From assembly GCA_029298735.1 (NCBI GenBank), contig JANSLP010000138.1:1-64000 (forward strand): DNA of 64,000 bases, written 5' to 3'. Shown here one piece after another: positions 1-12,899 of this stretch. The translations under genes and the position numbers were made by a program. The notes under the pieces were generated by a model. The model saw only the letters and a list, made by a program, of their open reading frames with translations. It had not been told where the DNA came from and made no database searches. This DNA comes from Ophiostoma sp. CBS 140.51 (taxonomy: Eukaryota > Ascomycota > Sordariomycetes > Ophiostomatales > Ophiostomataceae). Each line of letters starts with the position of its first letter. Position 1 is the stretch's first letter.

Positions 1-1
1 C

Positions 2-208
2 CCCACCGTCATTGACTCATATGCGGAATTCCCTCGTCAGCTGGACAAGACCGGCACCAAGGACATCCCCCAGCTCGTTGTGTGCGGCAACGGCTCCGTC
101 CAAATTCACCAACCCTTTTGCCAGACATCACCCTCTAACCGCTTTTGGCAATTCAGGCAGTCACAACTGACTGTAAGATCTGGCGTTTCAGAGAGTATTG
201 ACGTTTGA
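2..208 (+). other. Unidentified open frame at left edge (possible 3' end of a gene)
   Basis: Frame 2 is open from the window edge to a TGA at 206-208, about 68 codons. The first 35 or so residues look protein-like (VIDSYAEFPRQLDKTGTKD, then a Gly/Asn turn). No family is recognised. The second half lies inside an inverted repeat whose other arm is at 395-470, and both arms encode a similar peptide on opposite strands, so part of this frame may be repeat-derived. A GTAAGA at about 169 could be a splice donor. It may be the last exon of a gene starting outside the window, or decayed sequence. Confidence 0.25.
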
Positions 209-470
209 AATCAATATTAAAACATCTGATACAGCGGGCAATGTTGTGTCTACAGCGCTTACAGTGGACCTGTATCTACTGTCCAGCTACTAAAACATCA
301 AATCGTTGGTCAACTATGCGCTATAATGTAGTCTTGTATGTGCTGTTATTTATCAAAATCAGCCGCTGAAATACGCCGAAAATGGTGCGCACCTAGCCAA
401 ATACGATTAGAGGGGTGGTGTCTCTGGGAAAACGAGTGGTGGATTTGGACGGAGCCCGATGCAACGAGGA
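74..470. repeat. Imperfect inverted repeat, arms 74-150 and 395-470
   Basis: The right arm, reverse-complemented, aligns with the left arm at roughly 75-80% by eye with a few small gaps. The best core is GGCTCCGTCCAAAT followed by CACCA and TCTAA blocks. The spacer is about 245 bp. Both arms read as similar peptides (GSVQIHxxF...PSNRxW), which suggests a duplicated and inverted piece of once-coding or element DNA. No transposase is nearby. Confidence 0.6.
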
Positions 471-972
471 ATATCCCAGTATCGGTTTGCTCGCTTGCTT
501 GGGGTGTCCGATGTGAGGGGGCAGGTATGGCAGGGAAGGGGATCGGAGAGGACGGTTCGGCCGACAAGCACGGTCCGGTTTGAAAGGACGGGCTTGGAAC
601 TACTACTGAGTACCAGGACGACTCAACAACGCCACCGACAATATGATGGGATGGATGTAGAAAAACAACACAAAAGCAAACAAGCGAGGGCGTTAATGGG
701 TTGACGGCTGCATTACAGAATCTCGTATAGGCAACTGTTGCGGGACAAGAGTGCAGGGCTATGAATCAGGGAGAATGAGAATTTTCTTGAAGAATGAGAA
801 ATGCAAAGAAACCCCAAAAGATACGATGATATACGACATGAGATGGCCAAAGCTGCTCGGAATAAGCAAGCAAAGGAAGCATTTAGGCGCTCAATGGGCG
901 TCTAGGCATATGTGCATCGTGGCTTTCTCGTGTGGTTGCCACGCGTAAGGGGGGCGAAGGATTCAAGGAAAT

Positions 973-1086
973 GGAAGGAAAGAAGAAAAAAAAAGAAAAA
1001 AAAGAAAAAAAAAGAAAGAAAAAAAAGAAGAAAAAAGAAAGAAAAGAAAGAAAAGAAAAGGAAGAGAAAAGAAGAGAAAAGAAGGG
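973..1086 (+). repeat. Homopurine tract, 114 bp
   Basis: Every base from 973 to 1086 is A or G, mostly GAAA/GAAAA units. It produces spurious Lys/Glu/Arg-rich frames on + and a Phe-rich frame on -. Long homopurine-homopyrimidine tracts can form triplex structures. Confidence 0.9.
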
Positions 1087-1565
1087 CCAAAATTATGAGC
1101 CTAGAGTTCCTCTGACCATTTCGTCACAAGCGAGACGGGATCTCCAGAGCTGAGTTTTGTAGACAAATCGTGGAAATTGAGATTGTTCTCTTTTTGTAGA
1201 GAAAGAAACAAATGGTTATCAAAGGGAACCACTTATTCTTCATACGGTCTGCAATGATCCCAGCTATTAAAATAAAATAAAAATCCGAGACGAGATGAAA
1301 ACCGGGAAAGATGTCAATGCAGGGAAACGAAGCAAGCTACGGAGGTTTTCACTTTTGATTTGGGACTGTCTTGACCAAACGAGAAAAGAAGGAAGTATAC
1401 TGACTTCAGGCTGAAGCTGCATATTGAGGCCTGTTTGAGTAAGATGCAGGTTTGCTGTGCAGTTTCTTCTGCATTTCTTCTGCAATTGGTCTTGTAAGTG
1501 AGGTCTTGGGTTGCTCCTGCCTTGCCTGCCCTGTCATGTAAGTGGGTTGTAAGTGGCAAGAACGG

Positions 1566-1613
1566 CTCTGGGCACATCTCTGGGCATTTCTCTTGGCATT
1601 TCTCTGGGCACAC
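1566..1613 (+). repeat. 12-bp tandem repeat, four copies
   Basis: Four consecutive 12-bp units follow the pattern CTCTGGGCAYWT with one to three differences per copy. The period is a multiple of three, so the minus strand shows a CPEx four-residue repeat inside a frame that has no other sign of being coding. Confidence 0.8.
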
Positions 1614-4600
1614 TTCAGGCACCCACTCGCTGTCGTTTGTCGTCTGCCGCCTGTGCACAAGCTAAATCCTACAGTGCAACCCTCCAGAATGTAGTTTCTG
1701 AATCGCATCCCTGGAGAGCTGAAAGGTAATGAGATACAAGTCAGATACAAGTGCAAAAGCAGAGAGTGCCGAGTCCTAAGACGGTGAACCAAGAAATGCG
1801 GTTCTTGCATCGGTGGGAAGGTACGAATGGTATCTCCTTCCTGTCGACAGCCAAAAACGCACAAACGCACAAAGCAGGCAGGCAGGGAAGGTGTGGGAAG
1901 GTGTGCCGCTCCTTCCTTGGAATACGACCCTCGTCATGCCCCGGTGGCTGCCCGGGGAAGCACCTTCCCCATCCCCTTGGTCCCTTCCTTCCTGGGACGG
2001 CCTCAGCGGTTGGCGTCTGTGAGGGCAGGCGCGCACGATAGGACGACAGGAAGGAGCGGTGACGCAGCCCCTTCCTCTTGCGTGATGGACTGAGAAATCT
2101 GAGAAGGAGAGATGATGATAGACAAAGGAGGAAAAAGAAAGAAGAGCTGAAAAAGGAAAGAAAATCAGAATCAACAACATGACAGGTCATCTGCAACACT
2201 TTCGCGCCCTCGCCTCGGTTAGCCATTCTTGTCTAGCCAACGTGCATGGGAAAGAGAGAAGAGCAAACAGCGAGAAAATAAGCGAATTTGCAAAGCCGAG
2301 AGAGAGCTTTGGTTAGAAAGTAAGGAAATAAATAAGAAATAATAATTAAAATAATATTGTGGACCAAAAAGCAGGAAAACCAGCAAACGAACTCGACGAT
2401 CGCTCATCGCATTGCCAATTAACGTGCACATCGACGTATCAGGAAACCAAATACGTACAATGATGTGTAAATAAAGATTCAGGGTCTAGACTTGCGCATA
2501 TTCTTGTCGTTTTGCTTCTTATTCTTCTGTTTTTCTTCTTTCTCTCTTCTTCCTCCCATCCTTTTCTTCTTCTTTTTCGTTTTCCATTGCTTCTTTGGTA
2601 CTTTTTTGCCCTCTTATGCTGCCCACCATCTTGATCTGAGTCCCTTTTTCCTCTTCTTAGGGAGGGGGCCCTTGAGCCCCATAAAGCTCCAAAAAAGGTG
2701 CCACAAGGACCCAGAGCCCCAGAGCCCCGTCTTTTCTCCTTGATGTTACGACGGAATTCTCCTTGGCTTCTTCCATTTTGTCCTATTTTTCTACGTCGTT
2801 TGCTCGTTTTGGCTGCCAGCCCACAGGTCTAGAACTCCAGAGCTTTTCAGTATGTACTATGTACTCACAAAACGATGCACACGGTATCATCCTCTGTTTG
2901 CCTCTCTCCCCATTTCTTGGTTTCTCTATTTACAACCCGTTATTGCTGCCCGCCCCCCTTTTCAGCAACGGTATTTTCCACAGTATTATCCCGTCCTCTG
3001 TACTTTGCAGCTTTGGGAATAGTAACAAGCTTCTCTCGAAACAGTTTACTCTTGCGTCGGTTTGTGACAATAGCCCGCTTTGTCTCCGGTTTTCTGTCCT
3101 TTCCTACGACGTCCGACGTCCAAGACATTGGAGTGCTTTGGCTTGGGGTAAGTACGGATGTACGACATACGTCAATAATCCCGACGCCTGTCATGATCGG
3201 CCCATGGACCGGTATCTTCGTCGCCGGATGGCTTTCTTCCCGACTCCCATCATGACTGCCACCCGGTTCTTTATTTACAGCTACCGTACTTTCCCACGAA
3301 AACATCGTACGAAATCTTGGCGTTTCTTACCTTTGCTTTCCCCCTCTTTTACTTCACTAAGTAAATATCGCGAGATTCTTACACTCCATCTTTTGCCTGC
3401 CCCCGTTTTCGTCTTGTTTCAGCTCAGTCCACCTACCGATTAGGAAATACTGAGTGCAGCGTCCACGATCCAAGCTCGCCTACCTTTGTTACACACGCCC
3501 ATAGTTATCTACAATGTACATATGTCAGTCATAAATCCCCATTGTGTCTTAATTTAGTGCGCCTAGCAAAACGGTTGGCAGTCAAAATTGGCGTATGCAT
3601 CGTACTTTATCTTGACGGAGACACCGTGACCCGTACCTGACAAGACAAAGCTCTTAAAAGTGCCCTATTCTTGACGCCAATCTCTTGTAAATACTGTCCT
3701 CTCATCGCCAATTGCACGTACGGAGTAGCCCTACCCACTATGAATGGATTATCCATAGGAAAATCACTGGCCCCAACAGGCCAAGAAGTCGGTACTTGCA
3801 AATGGCCTTTTCTGAGTACCTTCTTGTCTCCTCTTGACCTCCCCTTTTCTCCTCTTTCTGCCCCTCCAAAGCCAACTGGTTCGCCCAGGCCCAGCGCACT
3901 TTGTGTTAGTTGGAAGCTCTACACTGTTTTCACCGGTCCCCTAATTATCTCCATCCAAACCATTTTCTTCTTTTCTTTTTGGGCCTCGCTATGCATAATC
4001 TTTTGGGGCTTCTTCTTTGTATGATTGTATGACCTCAACACTTTGACTGAGAAACGCACTCTAATCCCCATTCATTAAGCGAGAGCACAGGGCCCGAAAA
4101 CCCCTGTAACGCAGCTGCGGCTCCGCACAGAGAAAGAGAGAAAAACAAAAGAAACGAAAAAAGCAAACGCCGGGCGAAAACAAGCGATGCAAGACAGCAA
4201 GAACAGCAGATAAAAAATCAGAAAAATATGTGCTCTTGGGGGGCGACGTATGGGGGAAAGGCTGTCGAGATTACAGGGCGACAGGGCGTACTCTGCAGCA
4301 CAAATCCCGAGAAAAGATACAGCCTGCTTTTTTCTTCTTATTTCTTATTTGCTTTTTCTTTCTCTGTTCGTTCCATTCCTTTCCTCTTTCAAGGAAAGCG
4401 TTTGTGCCAGTCTGCCAGTGTGCATGCAAGGCAACACAATGGCCTGGCCCAATGAGCAAGGCTCAAAACGCCTTTCCCCAACACCCATCGTAACGGTGTG
4501 ACGAAGATACGACTCGGTCAGATGTGTGAAAACATATGTCTGTTTGTGAGCCAGCCAGTCACTCGCAGCTTGGGACGACAAGTGTTATACTCGAGCAGTA

Positions 4601-7600
4601 CTTTGTCAGTTGGAGAAAAGCTGTTGGAGTTAGGTCTGGAGCCTGTCAAAAGTAAAGGGAATTGAAACAGAACGGTCTTTTTGTGTACCGTTGGGATGTT
4701 AGTCGTGGACGTAATTCATGTGATTTCTGAGACACAAATTGTCTGTCTCCTGCCCACCAAATCTGTCAGTGTCAAAGCTTCCATATCGCCGTGGCTTTTC
4801 TTTCAAGTTTCAATAGCCTTCTTTTTCGTGTTATTGAAAGTCCCAGGTTGGACCGAGCTTAAAAAACGCGGCCCCTCCGCCGTTTTCCTTTCTGGGTAAC
4901 TGGCCGTTAGAGGGGAATCATTCTGACTCTGGCTGTTCACTTTTCGGGCTGTTTTGGTCTTGTCTTTGGGGGGGCTTCCTTCCTTCGCGCCATTTTCTGA
5001 CGCTTTCTGATTCTCGAAATTTACAATTCAAGGTTCATTTTTGGCACACGAGCGGTTTCGAACAGCGAAACAGCGGTCGCACGGACGTGATCTCCATTCA
5101 CATCCCACATCCCACACACTCGAATTTCAAGCTCTTGCTCGTCCAGCTCGTGCTAATGTTCCTTTTCTGATCTCATGTCTCTGGTTATTTCCGTAGAAAG
5201 CCAGAAAAGCTAGAGAAACCAGCCGATTCGCGTGCTGTTCCAGTCGGCGGTTTTTCTGCTTCGTTCGGGCCAATGTCCCTTCTTGGGGTGTTGAGAGACC
5301 CAGACAGCCAGAATCCCAGGCACCAGGTTCTGCGAAAGGGTGTGGTGTGGTGATCTCTGGCAGCGCTAGTCTTACCAACGTGTCGATTGTTTTGCTTGTC
5401 TCCTTGTCTCTTGTGTCTTTGGGGTTTGTTTTATGTTGTATTCTTTATTCTTCGATGGAGAGTTGAGGGGCCCCGCAGAAAATGAGATGCGCTGCTGCGT
5501 CTTAAGGTTCGCACGTACCACCCACTGCACGCATCACGTCGCCGACTTAGCCCAGTGCAGATCCGGTAAACTCAGCAGGGAGGGGAGTGGAGGGGGTGGG
5601 TTCTGAGATCCTGGCTCTCACCGGGGGATCATTTTTTGGTCTTTGGTCTTGCTTCTGTGCCGATTTTTTGCAGGCTTTGTGTTCACCTTGTGCTTGTCTT
5701 TTGCTGTTCTTTTGCTTGTCTTTTGCTTGTCTTTTGCTGCTTTGCCTTGTCTGGCACGTCCTCCGAAGGCATGCAAGCGCTCTGGCTCTGTCTCTCGGCC
5801 TCACGAGTTTTCTTGAAGATCATGGGGGGAGTGTGCATTGTGCACCTGCAGAGCTAGTCAAAGAGAGGCACAGCCTGAACTGACGCATCTGCTCCTCCCG
5901 TCGGTTTGGGGCTTTCGTTTCTGACCGGTCCTGTCCACGAGCCTGGCCTCTTTGGGCGTTGGTGCTCTTTTTTCGTTCCTCTTGTTCCTTTCGTTTCTTT
6001 TTGATCTCGTCGTTGTTTTGTGCCTTGGAACGCAAGACAAGGGATCCTGGTTTTGCGTCTTTTCTCCTACATCGCCCAAATCGTGCCAGGCTCGGCCAGG
6101 CTTGGGGCGCCCTTTCCCAGGGCTTGAACGGAGCCTCTGACCTGTCCGGGGCCAGCATCCGATTCGTCCATCAACAACACAAGCTCTTTTGCGTTTTTGG
6201 CCAGGAAGGGGACTCCCTGTCTTCCTCCCCCCTGCCGCCCTGCCTCGCCTGGCTTTGGTGGCCCTTTGCCTGCCCCCCCTGTCCGATAGCTGTTCATCAT
6301 TTGACGACTGGCGCGGTTTTCTCACTTGCAGGCTGCTCGTCTGCTTCCGGTTCAACGTCAGCGTTGATGCTCCATTTTGTGTGTGTAATGCTCGTGGTAT
6401 TCGTCAGGTTTCGCTATTCTTTTCCAGTCGATTCAATGTCCAAACTTTGATTTCGCGCCGTTTTCTTGTGCATCGTATTGAGCTGCAGCTTGTCCGCCAG
6501 CGGGTCTGGTGATCTAACGCCCGGGGATGCGCTGCTTCGGACTGCAGATGGAGAGTAATTAGACATGGGGCCGTTGGACGTGCATCTCGCGCATGCAACT
6601 TTTCTTGGGCACACCCCCTCCCCCCGCCCTTTTTCGCTTCTGCCCTTCTCAGATATCAAAGGTAGCTTGTCGGCCTTTGGTATGTCTCTCTTGTCTCTGA
6701 CTGTGGCGATGCATCGCCCATAGACCTGGGAAAACTGGCTGCATATGACGAGGGGAGAATGCTACCCTGATTGCCCTGACTGCCTGAGAAGCAGATGTCG
6801 TGCAAGTGCTGCCATGCCGATCATTAGGTTATCTGGGTTTCCCAGAAAAGTCCCGCCTTTATAGGGCCTGGCCATGCTTTTTCTGTGCTTTTCGTGCCTT
6901 TGAGGGGCAGCCAGAGCAGAAAAGACGAAAAGACCATCGAACCATCACACCATTTCCATGTTCTGCGACCGCTCTAGAGCTGCACATGGCCACCCAGAAG
7001 GGAAAAGATGGGCGAAAATGCCCCAAAAATGCTGCACAAGCAAACTCAAATTGGGTCAAAATAGGTCTGAGAATGGGAAACAGCATTCAAGGGAAACGGC
7101 CTTTGATCCGTCTGGCCCCATTCGAGAAGAAGGAAGAAAGCTTGGTTCTAGACGGAACATGCCGGATGTGACAGAGAAAACAGGGAGAATGAGGGAGTTG
7201 AGGGAGGGTGCGAGAGACACTGCGGCGGAGCGAGGGTAGAACCAGAACCAGGAATTGGGATTCTTACTAAGTAGGATTCCCAGAATAAGGAGTCCCAGAA
7301 TCCAGAATCCAGCAACACTGCGGCCTCGGTGGTCCATGGTACCGGCTCAGACATCAATCAAAAAGAGAATGAGATTGCCGAGTTCAGGCGAGCGTCGCTG
7401 GCCCTCGGGTCCCCGAGGCTGGCCAGCTTTTGCTGATACCGAGTGGGTGGGCCCAAAAATATCGGCGTTGCCTTTCTGTCATTTAAAGACCTTGTTTCGT
7501 CGTTTGTTTCTCGAGTTCTTGCTGTCTTTCTTTTCGTTTTGTTTTTCCACTTGTTTGCACGTCGTACTCCGTATTTTGGTTGGCTGAGGCCGTCAAATCC

Positions 7601-8293
7601 GGCGTGCCCCCTCTTCTGACCCTTGCTGGCACTCGCGAGTGCTCGACCAAAAACGCAGAAATGCATGTTCGAAAATGATGGTCTTTCTTGTCAGGGCCCT
7701 CTTGAGCTTGTCAGACGTCTGTTTCTGTCTGGCAGTGGCCGACCAACGACCCTCCCACCACCACACCGACGCCGCCGCCAACAGCACCCCCTCTTGAATT
7801 TATTCTCCGATGGCTCCCTTGCCAATTTGCGCTCAGCCGGTTGTTTCTCTTTGCCTTCCTCAGATTGTTGACAGTTGACACTGTTGGCACTGTAAGATAC
7901 CCTCGGTCGTGTTGAGCTGTTGATGTATTTGGTAATTTATGGTTCCTTGTACCGTTGCTTGTGGCCTGTCGGTTGGTCTTGGCTTTTGACTTTTGGGGCA
8001 CAACGGCCCGTATTGAGGAGGGGTTGACCACCTTTTTCTTTCGACACAAGTCTGGCCTCTGACATTGTGCCCTGGTAATGTTGCATTGTACCGATGTGCT
8101 GCCACTGTGTCTATGCATCGGGACGAACAAGGGTCAAACCATCATAATTCTTGTCAACGTCGTAGACAGAAAGGGCAAAAAGGTCGAAAAGGCCAAGACG
8201 CTTTCCCCTCTTATGTCAACATCCAGTTGCTTGTCTCCTTCCCTTTTCTCTAGCTCCGGTCTTCGAGATGGCTGTATCGTACCGACTTCCGTC

Positions 8294-8312
8294 TTTTTTT
8301 TTTTTTTTTTTT
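8294..8312 (+). repeat. Poly-T run of 19
   Basis: An uninterrupted run of 19 T within a pyrimidine-rich stretch. It could act as a nucleosome-excluding element or be a retroposon tail remnant, but no element lies beside it. Confidence 0.9.
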
Positions 8313-11300
8313 GTTTCTGCTTGATTTTCGTCGCCCACCGCCTTGTAACTTTCGACTTTCATCGTCATCTTGTTGTCGTCACCCCGCGCGCCATGCATGC
8401 CCACCGTGGAAGCCACTGCATTTCGTGCCGCTGCGTGCTCTAGGCCGTCGATCCCATTGTGTTGTCACGGACGCAACGCCGTGCTGTCATTTTGCGTATA
8501 TTTGCGTGTTAATTTGCGTGTGACTGTGGCTGATTTGTGTGTGCTTTTTCGCTGTGCCTGAAGCGTCCGATGCGCTTTTGCTCGATTGCTCGAGTCCATA
8601 CCAAATGGGGGATCATGTCCAATGCAGGTGACAGGGCTACTGCATCCTTTCCGTGTCATCCTGCGTCCTGCGCCGTCTGCATTCCGCATGCTTGCTGCCT
8701 GCACTCCGCCGTTTGCTCCCTGCTTTTGTTTCCTTCTTTCTTCGTTTTCCTGGGACCCAGCCAGGCTCTCCGCCTTTTATGACCCTTTTGGAGACTGTTG
8801 GTTCGGGGTTGTCGTCGTCATACGTCGTATCTGTATCTGTTGTCTCTTGACGTCTGTTTCTCGTATATGTACTTAAGTATTCCGTACATCGTACGCATAC
8901 TTGTGCTCGCATCCGTATTTCTTGACTTCCATGCCTCACTGGCGTGCCTGTTGTAGGTCCTCGTTTTTTTGGCCATTGGCTTTCGTCTTGCCCCTTGCTC
9001 GTGCCAATAAGTGGATCACAAGGATGCCACGACTGGAGCGTCGCCACGACTGGGCGAAGCTGAGAAAAGAAGAGGAAACGAGGCTCTTGTCGACGATTGC
9101 TGGCGCGTATTCCTTTGCTGTCTCGATCCACGCCGTTTACTGAGTAGTCAAGCTGGCTCCGCAGTCGAAAGCAGAAAGGATGAGCGTTGCAAGATACATT
9201 CCATGTGTCAGAGCACAGCTTGCTGCGTGCGTTGGAGCGTGTGTCGAACGTGTCTTATCGTTTTTACTCTTCTCCTTTTCTTCTCCCCCCATTCTTTCAG
9301 GCCCTTTGCAATCTCCTTCTCGTCGCCCGTTTCGATGGTGTATGTAGGCTGGCCTGGACTGTTGAGCCAGGGTCGTCCTCTCTGTATTTTTGTCTTTTCT
9401 CTTTTTTTTTTTTTTCGCCCACGCTTGTGCCTGTCTCAGGCAAAAAGAACAGCCAAAGAGGGTGAGCGTCATCGTGATACGTCAAACATCCCCATATCGC
9501 GTTCGCACTATTTTGGTTGACAATGCTGTTTTGTTTTGTGTTGTTTGTTGTTTGTTTTTTATGTTTTCCTTTTCTTTTTCTAGTTTTCTAGTTTTTGTTT
9601 TGGAGATGCGAAACTGCCAAGGGGCCTCCTGTTGGCAACGGTACAGGTTGCTCCTGCCATTGTTTGCATCTTACTCGTTGGCCGCTCAGCTGCTCTTGCC
9701 CTCCCTGTGCATGCCTCTTGCCTCTCCTGCCTTGTATGCTTCATATTACCTTCTGTCGCTTTTGTTCTGCTGCATTTGCCATGCATGCGACCGTGCATAT
9801 GGAAGGAGCGTTGTGGGATTGTGGCCTGCAGGCGATTATTGCTTTGCTCCTTCCTCATTTTCACAGGCTGCTTCTACATGTATCAAGTATTACGCATTGT
9901 GAGGAAGGAACAAAGGGCTGTCTTGCTGTTTCTGATTTATGACTTTGGGCAAGAATACTCAGTAGCTAAACGAGTCTACACTCGGCGCTCTCTTTTTAAC
10001 TTCCATCTCTCCCTGCTTTCTTTTACCATTGTTCAAATTCTGTCACATTTTCTCCCATTCTGTCACTTTTTGCTTCCATCCTCCCTCGCCTCCCCTCATC
10101 TCCTTTTTTTGACGGCCACCCCCCACCACATTTCGGCGTCCAGCCCGAACACACGGAAAGTTGGATGCTGCAGACAATAAAAAAGAAGGAAAAAAAAAGA
10201 GAAGCAACCGAAAAATACAATCAGAAACGGGATCAAGACTCAGAGCGGAGAGATAAAAAAGGGGTCACCAGGAAAGAAAACAAAGAAATGTCTCAACCAA
10301 CGGTCGTCCAGCCTTTCCGTCCGCCGTTAGCAAACGCTCTCTAGCCGACTGGTCCTAGGAAACGACGACAGACCAAAAAAGAAAAAAGAGGAAAAAAGAA
10401 CAGACGAAGAGCCGACCCGACTAACGAGAAACAACGAAGGTCAAGAGCCCAAAATCGAAGGGGTCGAGACATTCAGCGAATCTTTATTCCCAAATGAGCC
10501 TCGATATTGGCATCATCGGGCTGTCAAACGCCTCGATCTCGCCTCGTCCTGTCCTCTTCTGCTCTTCTGTTTTTCGCTGCTCTGCTCCCCTTGCCCTCCC
10601 GCCCCTTCACCTGCAAGTTACTCCGTACTCGCCCTGCCTTCTCCACCGAAGCATTCGGCCGTCTCTCTTCTCTCGTAGTTTGTCTCCCTCCGGGGCTTTA
10701 TCACTGCCGATCCTCTCCCCTTTTTGGCCTTTGCTCCATACAATGTTCTCCAGACCGATCTAGCTTCTTTGGCACGAACCAGCACGGAGCATTCTCATCT
10801 GGAGTGGCTCTCTGGAGTCGAGTACTTTTCGAGAGCCAGAGGGCACGAGTACGTGTATTCAGCACTCGTGCGAGCGGCTTCTCCGTCCTCGAAACACTCT
10901 TTTGACTCATTGCCCCAAGCCACATAGAACCATAGAATCTGCCATTCCCGGAAGTACTTGACCAGCTCGCAGGGGATCTGAGAAAACACGCCCCTGGCAC
11001 GCCGAATCTCGATAAACGAGACTCTTCCCCCCGGCAAGCACTGAGAAACTAAATCGCAATGCCACAATACCTTGCAGGCCAGGCCCACAGTTTCAACAGT
11101 CTTACAAGCTCTCGAGAAATCTCCAGGTCTCACAGTACTTTTTCTACACCTGCCAACGCCCTCTACGAATACACAGTACTCACATATACAAGAAAGTTTT
11201 GCAATGGCATTTGACCGTTTCGCATGCCAGCCTTGGTGTGACCTCATATGTGTGTATACGAGCACGCAGATGGGGCTCTTCTTGCCATGGGAGCTGAGGC

Positions 11301-12812
11301 AAGACTTTCCAAAGCATGCATCGAAGACAAAACTCTCAAACAGCAAAATGGACAAATAGACAAATCGACAGAATAACGGAGCCCTGGGAGCTCACTACCA
11401 TAAAAAAAGCACAGCCCATTCGGAGCATTTTCATGGGGCCCGGAGGGCCTCTGCACGCCGCTGCGTCTGTGCAGGAGATTCTTCAATCTTCAATAGGGCC
11501 AGCAGCTTACCCGTCCCAATCTCTTGCTCAACCTCCCGTACGAATACAGATACGATCGGAGCAGGCTAACAGCTCTATTGTGAGGCCCCAAATGGAGAAA
11601 TTGCAGCAAGGTTCCCAAGAGGGCTTTGAGGGTCACTCAACCTTGCTCCTGTTCAGTTCTTCTTTGACGGTATTTATGCTCATAATGACTTGAGTTTTGC
11701 CTCGTTTTTCGACGCGAATACATGATATACACGCCCCTACCTTTTCCAATGTGTGTTTCTCCCCCCCAAAAAATACATTTTGTACGACATAATGCTACCG
11801 TCGCTCTCGCATTCTACACCCCAAGAGGCTCTTCTGGGCGCCTTCGAGAGCTCCAGCAAGATGTATCCCAAAGTCATGCCTATTTGTATTTACGATCCAC
11901 ATTGCTGCAACCTCAGCGGCTGCATGTATTAATCTCGACTGGGACTCGTCGGTATTCGAGGAGTACTCGAGCTCTGGGCCTAGAGAGACCGAGCAATAAT
12001 ACGACACAGCATCCAGCCCCCTGCCATTGGCCTGCATATATTGTGTCCTGTACAGATACAGGGCGCATCGCCTTCACGCCGCCACCGCTGAACAGCCTCT
12101 CCGAGTCTGCTGGGAAGCACATACTGCATGCAAGCTGCAGATGCAGACCGTTACATCGAGACGCAAGAAATGTCGTCCAGCACTCGTTCCATGCCTGTGC
12201 ATTGTGATCGAGTGACGTCCCGTTGTTGTTGGTAGAATATGGGGAGCATAAAGACATGCAAACGCGTGCGGACTGACAGGCTCAATATGGACACCAGGAC
12301 GATGCATACGGGGGTACACATGGGATACAAACGGGATGGCACAAAGATACAAAGATACTTTTATGTATTTTGGACATGATTTCTTTCCAACGCCAGGCTT
12401 GTAACAGGTCTGTTTCGTCCTAACGATGTGGGTTCTCCTTCTCCTCTCCTTTTTTATTTTTATTACGACTTACGGAGACACACTTTTCTGTTCTGTTCTG
12501 CTTTCTTTTTCTTCTGGAGTAGCCAATGGGACACAGCATGTGGCCTCGCTTCTTTAGTGGGCTAAGAGCGAGGACGAAGTCGAGAAACGCTTAAAGGCGT
12601 ACAACTACATACCCAGCTTACACCCCCTCCATCCACTTCCCTCCACTCCTCCCACTCCTCCCACTTCCAGCCAGCAAGCCAAACTAGGGCCTGAGGAGGG
12701 CCCTGTCCACACAAGCAAGAGTGGTGTGGCAACATCAAGACTAGAAAAAAAAAAAAACCCCCCCGAGGACAAATTAAGTAAGTAGCTGGCCGTTCTATCT
12801 CCTTCGACAAAA

Positions 12813-12858
12813 TACGGAGTACTCTGTCTCTCTGTATACTGTGTATGTGTACTCCGTA
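12813..12858. repeat. Hairpin of the nonamer TACGGAGTA and its inverse
   Basis: TACGGAGTAC at 12813-12822 and GTACTCCGTA at 12849-12858 are perfect 10-bp inverted arms around a 26-nt spacer, about 470 bp before the start codon of the gene at 13325. The same nonamer occurs exactly at 3719-3727, 7565-7573 and 10619-10627. It may be a protein-binding palindrome or the terminus of a miniature element. Confidence 0.7.
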
Positions 12859-12899
12859 CGGATCCCCATATTGAACCGGCCTGGCTACATATTCATATA

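Noticed and set aside
2763..3443. 226-codon + frame
   Set aside because: Composition follows the pyrimidine-rich DNA (Phe/Ser/Leu/Pro). No motif or signal, and overlapping frames of similar quality exist.
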